Positions 8,643 to 16,370 of a DNA stretch of 64,000 bases are shown here, one piece after another. The notes beneath the pieces were generated by a model that was given only the letters and a program-made list of their open reading frames with translations, was not told where the DNA came from and made no database searches. Every line of letters begins with the position of its first letter. Within the stretch, counting starts at the first letter, position 1. Origin of the DNA: DAOUET01 sp034430155 (GTDB lineage: Bacteria > Chloroflexota > Anaerolineae > Anaerolineales > UBA4823); contig DAOUET010000050.1 in the NCBI GenBank assembly GCA_034430155.1, positions 32,829 to 96,828 of the forward strand. Direction: 5' to 3'. Both the position numbers and the translations under genes were made by a program.

Positions 8643-9722
8643 ATGAAGCCACTTTTAGAAGTGCACAATTTAATGATCAGCCGGGAAAACCGTATTATCC
8701 TAGACATTGACCGGCTTGATATCCATGAAGGGGAAGTACTTGCGATCATTGGACCTAACGGGGCTGGTAAGACTACCTTACTGCTCACCTTAGATCGCTT
8801 AATTAAACCTGACAGCGGGCAATTATATTTTCAGGGAATTCCAGTTGAAACAATCGATGAATTGAAATACCGGCGGATGATTGGTCTCGTGATGCAAGAT
8901 CCGCTGCTGTTGGATATGAACGTTTTGGACAATGTGATGTCAGGATTGCGGTTCCGAAGAATGGCTCGCTACGAGATAGAAAAGAGGGCAAAACAATGGT
9001 TGCAGCAGTTAGGTATCACTCACTTGAAGGATCGACCCGCCCGCAGACTTTCTGGAGGCGAGGCTCAACGAGTCAGCCTGGCGCGTGCTTTCGCCCTTCA
9101 CCCTAAACTCGTATTGCTTGATGAACCATTCGCCGCCTTGGATACCCCTACCCGAATTCGCCTGCTCAAAGACTTGAAGTCGCTGCTGGCATCTACTGGT
9201 GTATCTGCAGTATTCATCACCCATGACCAAGATGAAGCCCTTATGTTAGGAGAGAGAGTAGCTGTGCTCTTAGATGGTCGATTGCGGCAACAAGGATCAC
9301 CTCAAGAAGTTTTTTCAAAACCAGTGGATGAGCATGTAGCAGCTTTTGTTGGCGTTGAAATCATTATCCCCGCTGAGGTGGCTGACAATCAGGAGGGAAT
9401 TCTACTTGTGAACGTGGACGGTGTTCAACTGGAGGCTGTAGGAGATGTAGTAGTGGGGAAAGAGGTTCTGGTATGTTTAAGACCTGAAGATGTCACCTTA
9501 TGGCCAAACGATTTCCCCTTTTCATCCAGCGCTCGAAACCGCATAGCGGGACGAATTTCACGCATTGTTTCTCAAGGTGCCCTCGTACATGTGGAACTCG
9601 ATTGTGGATTCCCCCTTTCCGCACTCATCACTCGCTCATCGGCACGAGATTTGGGGTTAGTAGAGGATCAAAAGGTCCTGGCGGTTTTCAAAGCCAGTGC
9701 GATCCATATCATCCCGCGTTGA
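8643..9722 (+). CDS. tupC: Tungstate ABC transporter ATP-binding protein with C-terminal regulatory (TOBE-like) extension
   Basis: ABC ATPase: Walker A GPNGAGKTT (about residues 39-47), signature LSGGEAQRVSLARA, Walker B LVLLDEPFAALD, and the switch His in FITHDQDEAL. Residues ~230-359 form an extra domain (VLVCLRPEDVTLW, then RNRIAGRISRIVSQGALVHV), like the TOBE/MOBE domain of molybdate and sulphate transporter ATPases that binds oxyanion and can trans-inhibit transport. The gene follows tupB by 32 bp and ends 45 bp from the convergent glcF. Confidence 0.88.
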   Translation: MKPLLEVHNLMISRENRIILDIDRLDIHEGEVLAIIGPNGAGKTTLLLTLDRLIKPDSGQLYFQGIPVETIDELKYRRMIGLVMQDPLLLDMNVLDNVMSGLRFRRMARYEIEKRAKQWLQQLGITHLKDRPARRLSGGEAQRVSLARAFALHPKLVLLDEPFAALDTPTRIRLLKDLKSLLASTGVSAVFITHDQDEALMLGERVAVLLDGRLRQQGSPQEVFSKPVDEHVAAFVGVEIIIPAEVADNQEGILLVNVDGVQLEAVGDVVVGKEVLVCLRPEDVTLWPNDFPFSSSARNRIAGRISRIVSQGALVHVELDCGFPLSALITRSSARDLGLVEDQKVLAVFKASAIHIIPR

Positions 9723-9767
9723 CCTTAGCGCTTTTTCTTAGTCAGGCACCTTGATTTCCATAAATCA

Positions 9768-11030
9768 TCAATCTAACCCTTGATAAGCACGATCCAAGAT
9801 TTCCATGATATGCCAAACGGGTAGGTTACTGCCCAAGCTATTCAAGCTTTTACGCAATTGCACAATACATCCGATATTTCCACTTACCACACCCGTAGCC
9901 CCCGTATTTATGATATGCTGAGCTTTCCTTTCGCCTAATTGGCTGGCGATCTCAGGTTGCTCGATATTATAGGTGCCCGCAGAGCCACAGCAAAATTCTT
10001 CCTCTGCTATCGGGACTAAGGTCAGGTTGGTTACATTCCGCAGGAGTCGTCGCGGTTCCAGTGTGACCCTCTGAGCATGAGCCAGGTGACAGGCGTCATG
10101 ATAAGCAATGGTTTGCGGTAAGGGTAGCGATCCGGATTCGATCAAACCCAACTGGTCTAAAAAAACACTGACGTCCTGAACCTTTGCTGCAAATTCAGTA
10201 GCTGCCTCTTCCTGGTTGGTGCCTTTAAAAAGTAACGGATATTCTTGCATACCCGACCCGCACCCGGCGGCGGTAGTTATCACAGCTTCCACATTATCGG
10301 GAAAAACAGATAAATTCTTACTGGCTAACCGACGAGCCTTCGAAGTTACACCCATATGCAATGCCAACGCCCCACAACAACCTTGATTTTCTGGAATTAC
10401 TACCTCAACCCCATTACGCGCCAGAACCCTTAAGGTTGCCCAATTGATCTGCGGGGCAAGCACCTGTTGCACACAACCCGTCAATAATGCAACCCGTGCT
10501 CGCCGTTTACCCTTTGGGTGATAAATCCCCGGCATTGGTTTCATGGACGGGAGTTTTTCTGGCAGCAGGGAGAGCATGGCATCAAAATCCCTGGGAAATC
10601 TGCCATTTAGTGGTTTCAAAGTCAATCCAGCATGAGCAGCCCACCGGAATCTGCTCGAATAAGGTAAAGTCTCCAGAATCAACCAGGTTACAAACCGTTC
10701 TATTGCCTTCAAATCGCGCCGCTCGTGAGCATAGGCTCGAAAAGAAACGATCAAATTGCCATATTCAACCCCTGATGGGCAAGCAGTAACACATGCCTGG
10801 CATCCTAAACATTGATCGATAAATGGTAAAACCTGCTCCAATTCCAGGTTCCCTTCCAGAATGGATTTCATCAAGATAATCCGGCCGCGCGGGGAATCCA
10901 TCTCTTCTTCTAAGACGTTATATGTTGGGCAGGTTGGTAAACAGAAGCCACAGTGTACGCATTTTTCCACTGCCAGAGCCATTTCTTCCCCGGTAGGACC
11001 CAGTCTTTCGAGGGGGATATTATGTTTCAC
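9768..11030 (-). CDS. glcF: Glycolate oxidase iron-sulphur subunit
   Basis: Electron-transfer subunit of glycolate (or D-2-hydroxyacid) oxidase, 420 residues. Two ferredoxin motifs near the N-terminus, CVHCGFCLPTCPTY and CLGCQACVTACPSG, would hold two [4Fe-4S] clusters. Two CCG domains follow (NQGCCGALALHMG and EEFCCGSAGTYN), the heterodisulfide-reductase-like modules that link to the quinone pool. The start is GTG at 11030, directly abutting the glcE TGA stop, with GGAGGG four bases before it. Last gene of a three-gene minus-strand operon. Confidence 0.9.
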   Translation of the reverse strand: MKHNIPLERLGPTGEEMALAVEKCVHCGFCLPTCPTYNVLEEEMDSPRGRIILMKSILEGNLELEQVLPFIDQCLGCQACVTACPSGVEYGNLIVSFRAYAHERRDLKAIERFVTWLILETLPYSSRFRWAAHAGLTLKPLNGRFPRDFDAMLSLLPEKLPSMKPMPGIYHPKGKRRARVALLTGCVQQVLAPQINWATLRVLARNGVEVVIPENQGCCGALALHMGVTSKARRLASKNLSVFPDNVEAVITTAAGCGSGMQEYPLLFKGTNQEEAATEFAAKVQDVSVFLDQLGLIESGSLPLPQTIAYHDACHLAHAQRVTLEPRRLLRNVTNLTLVPIAEEEFCCGSAGTYNIEQPEIASQLGERKAQHIINTGATGVVSGNIGCIVQLRKSLNSLGSNLPVWHIMEILDRAYQGLD

Positions 11031-12104
11031 TCAACCCTCCACCCAACGGTCGTGGGGATCTAAAGCCCGTTTTATACGTGAAATAAAAGAAACGCCTGAA
11101 CGTACGCCCAAACGTGGGGAAGTCACTTCCCCTAATACGCATAAACCAGATAACCGCAGAGAGGTTAATATCCGATCGAATTCATCCAATGGGCCGGGCC
11201 AGGAAACCCAGGCAACATTTGCACCTACACTGTAAAAGCGCCGTTCTTTGTGGTCAACCAAAAAAGATTCAAAGTCCAGCACCCGTCCTAAGGTCATGGG
11301 AACCTTGAGCAAGACAGAACCTTCTGGCACCCAGCAAAATTCCTTCATTAACCCCCATAATTGGGCTTCCTGTTCTCCTTCTAAGGTTTCTCCGGTATCT
11401 AAGATTTTAATCAACCGGTCAATTCTATCGCCAAAGCCCTGTTTCGAAGCGGCTATCCGTACTAACACTTTGCTCTTATTTGAGGCGACTTCCAGATCCA
11501 AGGCGAATATATCCAGCGGTAGCCTGATCAATCGCTCCAGCATTTCCAAGGAATCTTTGAGTGATGAATACTCAGCAAGGATGGTTACGAAATCTTTTGG
11601 GCGTGGGAATACTTTAAAACTCAGCTCCACCAAAGCACCAAACTGCCCCAGGCTGCCAACCATGAGTTTAGAAATGTCAAAACCAGCCGCGTTCTTCACT
11701 ACCTTACCCCCACTGTGAACCAGATCTCCTTCACCGTTCAAGAATTTTACACCCAGCAAGAAATCTCGTACACCTCCATAACGATATCGACCAGGGCCAC
11801 TTAATCCAGAAGCTACTGTCCCCCCCAAGGTGGCGCCTTGCTCAATTAGCAATGGATCGAAAGGTAGATATTGCCCATTTTCAGCAAGCATCTTATCAAT
11901 ATATTTTAGAGGCGTCCCCGCCAGGGCTGTGAAAGTGAATTCCTGGGGTTGATAATCAACCACACCAGATAACCCCGCAATTTCTAAAACATCTGTATCA
12001 TCGCTGAACCTTGAAAGCGCTGTTTTACTGCCCCCACTTCGCAGACCAACATGGGTATGAGACAAAATTCTTTCTTTTAGATCATCGATCGTGGTGTGAT
12101 TCAT
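11031..12104 (-). CDS. glcE: Glycolate oxidase FAD-binding subunit
   Basis: Second FAD-linked subunit of glycolate oxidase, 357 residues. The FAD_binding_4 signature LIEQGATLGGTVASGLSGPG with the downstream RYGGVRDFLLGVKFLNGEG and GGKVVKNAAGFDISKLMVGS is characteristic of GlcE. The C-terminal half is shorter than in GlcD, as usual. It lies between glcD (49 bp gap) and glcF (0 bp gap), so the three subunits would be made together. Confidence 0.9.
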   Translation of the reverse strand: MNHTTIDDLKERILSHTHVGLRSGGSKTALSRFSDDTDVLEIAGLSGVVDYQPQEFTFTALAGTPLKYIDKMLAENGQYLPFDPLLIEQGATLGGTVASGLSGPGRYRYGGVRDFLLGVKFLNGEGDLVHSGGKVVKNAAGFDISKLMVGSLGQFGALVELSFKVFPRPKDFVTILAEYSSLKDSLEMLERLIRLPLDIFALDLEVASNKSKVLVRIAASKQGFGDRIDRLIKILDTGETLEGEQEAQLWGLMKEFCWVPEGSVLLKVPMTLGRVLDFESFLVDHKERRFYSVGANVAWVSWPGPLDEFDRILTSLRLSGLCVLGEVTSPRLGVRSGVSFISRIKRALDPHDRWVEG

Positions 12105-12153
12105 TAGCTGAAATGAATAATCTGGTGGAATCTGCTCGTTTAGGGTAATTACC

Positions 12154-13563
12154 TCAACCGCGCAACTCTAAAGCCTCTGGAAACATCTTGCCCCGGTTAG
12201 AAATTCGCTGAGGATCGATCTGACGTTGGAGAGCGAGCATCGAATTCAGGTCGGTTTTGGTGAACATTTTAGAAAGGTACTCCCTCTTTTCAATGCCTAT
12301 GCCATGTTCTCCGGTGATCGAACCACCGAACTCAATACACATCTCCAGAATCTCCCCAGCCAGCTTTTCCGCACGTTCAAGTGCGCCTGGTTCTCGACCG
12401 TCAAAAAGAATCAAGGGGTGTAAATTCCCATCGCCGGCATGGAATACATTGGCGACCCGCAGGTTATAGTTTTGACTCAAATCCTGTATTCTTGACAGGG
12501 CCTCTCCCAAGCGTCCTCGGGGAACTACGCCGTCTTGAACAATATAATCTGGACTAAGCCTGCCTACTGCAGAGAAAGCGCTCTTGCGACCTTTCCAGAT
12601 TCGTTGCCGGTCAACCTCATCTTCCGCAGAGCGAACTTCATAAGCACCGGATTCTTGGATAACCTCCAATAAGATGTCGAACTCTGCATCAACTATGCCG
12701 GCTTCACCCTCTAATTCAACGATCAGCAATCCTGCAGCATCCAGTGGGTAATTTGCCTTAACGGCGGCTTCAGCTGCTTGGATTGCCAGTTTGTCCATAA
12801 TCTCTATTGCACCAGGTAATAAACCTGAGGCAACCACCATAGCTACCGCCTGTCCGGCAGCTTCCAACGAATGATAAGCTGCCAGCATCGTGCGATAGGC
12901 TTCCGGTTTTGGCAACAAACGTAGAGTCGCCTCTAGCGCGATGCCAAAGAGACCCTCCGAGCCCACAAATAAACCGACCAGATCCGGACCGACACTCTCT
13001 AAACTCTCACCCCCCAGCCACACGACCTCGCCATCCGGAAGTACAGCCTTCAAGCCTAACACATGGTTGCTGGTCATTCCGTATTTAAGGCAGTGAGCTC
13101 CACCGGAGTTGAAAGCCAAATTCCCCCCGATCGTGCAGATAAGTTGGCTGGAAGGATCAGGGGCATAATAGAGACCATGGATAGATGCTGATCGGCTGAC
13201 ATCAATATTGATCACCCCGGCTTCTACGACAGCAATACGCTGATCGGGATCGACTTTAATAATCCGGTTTAGGCGATTGAGAGCAATAACCACGCCATCT
13301 GGGATTGGCAAAGAGCCACCAGAAAGGCTGGTTCCACTACCCCTGGCCACAAAAGGCACGACTAATCGATGGCACAACCGCACAGTTTCGATGGCTTCAT
13401 CTTGAGTCTCTACCAGCACAACAGCTTGAGGACGAGCACTAAATGATGTCAAAGCATCAGATTCATAAGGCGCTAACTGGGCAGGCTTGTAAAGCAACCT
13501 GGTGGGGGGATATATTTCCGATAAAGATTTGATTAGAGCGGTGTTTTCCACGGTGGCATCCAT
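12154..13563 (-). CDS. glcD: Glycolate oxidase catalytic subunit (FAD-linked)
   Basis: FAD-dependent 2-hydroxyacid dehydrogenase, 469 residues, the usual length. The FAD-binding region VARGSGTSLSGGSLP and DPSSQLICTIGGNLAFNSGG is visible in residues ~70-160; the C-terminal FAD-oxidase domain contains NVFHAGDGNLHPLILFD and GSITGEHGIGIEKREYL, which carry conserved active-site His residues. With glcE and glcF it oxidises glycolate to glyoxylate and delivers electrons to the membrane chain. D-lactate is an alternative substrate that sequence alone cannot exclude. AAAGG lies six bases before the ATG. First gene of the operon. Confidence 0.88.
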   Translation of the reverse strand: MDATVENTALIKSLSEIYPPTRLLYKPAQLAPYESDALTSFSARPQAVVLVETQDEAIETVRLCHRLVVPFVARGSGTSLSGGSLPIPDGVVIALNRLNRIIKVDPDQRIAVVEAGVINIDVSRSASIHGLYYAPDPSSQLICTIGGNLAFNSGGAHCLKYGMTSNHVLGLKAVLPDGEVVWLGGESLESVGPDLVGLFVGSEGLFGIALEATLRLLPKPEAYRTMLAAYHSLEAAGQAVAMVVASGLLPGAIEIMDKLAIQAAEAAVKANYPLDAAGLLIVELEGEAGIVDAEFDILLEVIQESGAYEVRSAEDEVDRQRIWKGRKSAFSAVGRLSPDYIVQDGVVPRGRLGEALSRIQDLSQNYNLRVANVFHAGDGNLHPLILFDGREPGALERAEKLAGEILEMCIEFGGSITGEHGIGIEKREYLSKMFTKTDLNSMLALQRQIDPQRISNRGKMFPEALELRG

Positions 13564-13657
13564 AATCAGCCTTTAAAGTCGAGAAGTGATTACCCAAGTT
13601 TACCAGAAGCTAGCCAAGGTTGAAGAGAGAAAATTCCTGAACATAAGTAGAATTTAA

Positions 13658-13686
13658 TTGACTGAGATCATTATCTATTGTAAACT
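13658..13686 (+). promoter_or_regulatory. Candidate sigma-70 promoter
   Basis: TTGACT (13658-13663), 17-bp spacer, TAAACT (13681-13686), 38 bp before the ATG at 13725. The -10 hexamer, spacer and distance to the ATG are the same as in the promoter proposed at 5910-5938. It would drive the decayed gene at 13725 and possibly the M48 and dinB genes behind it. Confidence 0.5.
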
Positions 13687-13724
13687 AACACATATTCAAA
13701 GATAAAGAAGGACCGAGAAGAACT

Positions 13725-14195
13725 ATGATCAAGCTAACCCCGAATAATATCCAACAAGACCTCTCTTGCAGCCAACTTTCTCGGCAAGGTGGACACCGTT
13801 TCGCTCCCAATGTATTATGCTTTCCCCATGGCCTTTATTACGGTCGAGTTTCCGATCGGGATGTGGAATCCATCTTGGTGACCTATAAAAAAGGAGAACT
13901 ACACCTGGAAAACTATCGTGGTCGCTATTGCTATGAAAAACCCGCCCAAGTAGCTGAATATTTTCTATATAGGCAAGTCCAGACGAGAGACCTGGATACA
14001 TAACAGCTGTATGATGTACGAGAAATCACCAAGGATGAATGGATGGTTGAATTCTCGGAGAAAACAGGATCAAAAATACATCGCCTTCATATCATCAAAG
14101 AGCCTACCGATTTCACCATCCGAGAAAGTTGCAGTGCAACAGATCACCAAATAGCAAGTCAGTACAAGTTTATCCAATACCAAACAATTCCATGA
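13725..14195 (+). pseudogene. Truncated and stop-interrupted sucrase/ferredoxin-like gene
   Basis: The first 92 codons (13725-14003) contain GGHRFAPNVLCFPHGLYYGR and NYRGRYCYEKPAQVAEYF, which match the C-terminal half of the Suc_Fer-like (sucrase/ferredoxin-like) family. After an in-frame TAA at 14001-14003 the same frame stays open for 63 more codons, with the family-like tail (EWMVEFSEKTGSKIH, then a Ser-Cys pair in RESCSAT), ending at TGA 14193-14195. The N-terminal half, which in this family holds the Cys-rich cluster motif, is missing: the frame begins almost at GGHRFAPN. A promoter-like sequence and a purine-rich Shine-Dalgarno (GAAGGA) still precede the ATG, so a 92-residue product may be made. 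Family assignment is from recognition of motifs, not from a search. Confidence 0.65.
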
Positions 14196-15071
14196 ATGAA
14201 TTTCAGTTTGATAAGCAAAAACAGATCAGTATTAATTAGATTCCCGGAGAATAAAACCATACTGACCAATTCTTTCCGTTACCCAAATGAGCAACTTGTC
14301 CTTACAATTACGCTGACGATCGTGTTCCTGGTGATGTTTTTGACATCCACCGCGACCTTCTGCCTGAGCACAGCATTAGTATTTGTCATGGTGGCACTTT
14401 CATATCAGGGAACCCGGCTTCACCATAATTCATTAATGCAGCATGCATATCAGGTGACTGCTCAAAAAACACCTAATCTGGCAATTTTGGTTAAGGAGAC
14501 CGCCAAACGGTTACAAACAGGAGATGTCGACGTATTCGTAACCAGAGACAATCGGTTGAACGCTTATACCTTTGGCTTGATCTCCCCTAAAACGATCGTA
14601 CTGTACTCTCCTCTGCTCGTGTTAATGGACCGGGAGGAATTGATGTTTATCATCGGTCACGAAATGGGTCACGTTCGTTTGGGGCATACCTGGCTCAACA
14701 CCCTGATTGGGGGGATGGCTGGCATCCCCGGCTCTATGGGGATTTCTGCACTTCTCGTTATATTATTCCGTTGGTGGAATCGTTCTTGTGAATATTCAGC
14801 CGACCGGGCTGGATTACTGGCTTGTGGAAAACTGGATAAAGCCATATCTGCTTTGGTCAAATTGGTCGCAGGAGAGCAAGGTAGCACTACGCTGGGTTTA
14901 AATCGAGCTTTACAGCACATCGAAACTCAAGATGATGACATGTTCCTCAACTTATCAGAGCTCTTGGGGACCCACCCCGTGATGATTCGACGCATCCAAC
15001 AACTACGTCAATTCGCCCGATCAAGGCAATATCAGCGATTTCAAGCAAAATTCGACACACTCAAACCATGA
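14196..15071 (+). CDS. M48-family zinc metalloprotease (HtpX-like), membrane-bound
   Basis: 291 residues. Two hydrophobic segments lie at about residues 33-75, followed by a cytoplasmic or periplasmic peptidase domain with the zinc motif HEMGH (His155-Glu156-His159) and the third-ligand motif EYSADRAG. These are the M48 hallmarks; members degrade misfolded membrane proteins or process peptides. The ATG directly follows the TGA of the decayed upstream gene, and no good Shine-Dalgarno is present, so translation may depend on coupling or start at a later codon. The end overlaps dinB by 4 bp. Confidence 0.82.
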   Translation: MNFSLISKNRSVLIRFPENKTILTNSFRYPNEQLVLTITLTIVFLVMFLTSTATFCLSTALVFVMVALSYQGTRLHHNSLMQHAYQVTAQKTPNLAILVKETAKRLQTGDVDVFVTRDNRLNAYTFGLISPKTIVLYSPLLVLMDREELMFIIGHEMGHVRLGHTWLNTLIGGMAGIPGSMGISALLVILFRWWNRSCEYSADRAGLLACGKLDKAISALVKLVAGEQGSTTLGLNRALQHIETQDDDMFLNLSELLGTHPVMIRRIQQLRQFARSRQYQRFQAKFDTLKP

Positions 15072-16270
15072 CATCCAGCGGATATTCCCGCAAAATATTA
15101 CATATCGACCTAGACGCTTTTTTTTGCGCGGTAGAAGAACAACTCGACCCAGGGTTGCAAGGGAAAGCTTTCGCTGTAGGAGGAAAACCTCAGGAGCGTG
15201 GAGTAGTCGCTTCATGCTCTTACCCCGCTCGAAAATTTGGCATCCGTTCGGCAATGCCGATGGCGCGTGCTGTTAGACTCTATCCTGCACTTGTGATCAT
15301 TTCAGGTCACCACAGAGAATATATCAAGGCCTCAAAACGAGTTATGGAAAGATTATTGGACTTAACAACCCGGGTTGAGCAGATCTCTATAGACGAAGCT
15401 TATTTAGACCTCACAGATATCAACGAATCTGCAGAGGTACTTGCCGAGCGCCTTCAATCGACGATCAGGCGTGAGATTGGCTTGCCATGTTCTTTAGGGA
15501 TAGCCACGAACAAGCTGGTTGCAAAAGTAGCCACTGATATTGGTAAAGCAGCCGCGCATTCTGAAGGACCGCCTAATGCCATTCAATTCGTACCACCAGG
15601 TAAGGAGGCTGAATTCCTTGCTCCGCTCCCGGTCGATTCCCTGCCCGGCGTAGGGCCTAAAACCGCTGCAATTCTTGAAGATGCAGAAATTTATACAATG
15701 AGCGACTTAGCCAAACAGTCAGAAGAGTCTCTGGTTTCCCAATTCGGTAAATTTGGTCGTTATCTCTATCGAGGTTCACGTGGAATTGATGATAGTCCGG
15801 TTGTGACCAGCCATGAAACCAAATCGATTAGCCGGGAAATTACATTCCCCAAAGACTTGAACGATTTCGAGAGCTTACGTGATACGCTTCAGGAATTATC
15901 AGAAAGCGTTGCCATCCGGCTTCAGCGAGAGCATTTAGGAGGTACCACAGTAAAAATCAAGCTTCGTTGGGCAGACTTTTCAACTCTCACACGCCAAATT
16001 ACACTTGGGCACCCTTGCAACCATGCCGGTGAAATCTACGAGGTGGCACTACGGCTCTTCCAACATACTTGGTCTCCAGGAAACGCTGTACGCTTACTGG
16101 GTGTAGGAGTTGCTGGGTTAGTACCACCTTATCGCCAGCTTAGTTTATGGGGTGACCAGCAAGAGATCAAAAGAATAGAGAGGGAAAAGCGACTTCAGAC
16201 AGCTCTGGATTTATTACACCAGCGATTCGGCGATCAAATCCTACATTGGGGTGAGTCCCGGACAGAGTAG
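15068..16270 (+). CDS. dinB: DNA polymerase IV (Y-family translesion polymerase)
   Basis: 400 residues. The catalytic palm motifs are clear: HIDLDAFFCAVEEQ near the N-terminus and SIDEAYLDLTDI around residue 112 hold the metal-binding acidic residues. VVASCSYPARKFGIRSAMP is the conserved finger motif, LPGVGPKTA the helix-hairpin-helix of the thumb, and the little-finger domain follows. It copies past damaged bases in an error-prone way. No C-terminal beta-clamp motif can be named with confidence. The ATG overlaps the M48 stop (ATGA). An imperfect GC hairpin without a T-run follows at 16295-16324. Confidence 0.93.
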   Translation: MTSSGYSRKILHIDLDAFFCAVEEQLDPGLQGKAFAVGGKPQERGVVASCSYPARKFGIRSAMPMARAVRLYPALVIISGHHREYIKASKRVMERLLDLTTRVEQISIDEAYLDLTDINESAEVLAERLQSTIRREIGLPCSLGIATNKLVAKVATDIGKAAAHSEGPPNAIQFVPPGKEAEFLAPLPVDSLPGVGPKTAAILEDAEIYTMSDLAKQSEESLVSQFGKFGRYLYRGSRGIDDSPVVTSHETKSISREITFPKDLNDFESLRDTLQELSESVAIRLQREHLGGTTVKIKLRWADFSTLTRQITLGHPCNHAGEIYEVALRLFQHTWSPGNAVRLLGVGVAGLVPPYRQLSLWGDQQEIKRIEREKRLQTALDLLHQRFGDQILHWGESRTE

Positions 16271-16370
16271 CAGGCCTAAACTTACTATTATAAGACCCCT
16301 GCCGAAGTTTCTTTGGTGCGGGGTTGCGTAAATTTGAAAATTCAATTACATCATAAAAAAGGAAATTTCG

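Noticed and set aside
10487..11718. Several open frames opposite glcF and glcE
   Set aside because: They are antisense to conserved enzyme genes, low in coding character and lack starts with ribosome-binding sites.
16295..16324. Hairpin after dinB as intrinsic terminator
   Set aside because: The stem is imperfect (ACCCC/GGGGT with internal mismatches) and no T-run follows.
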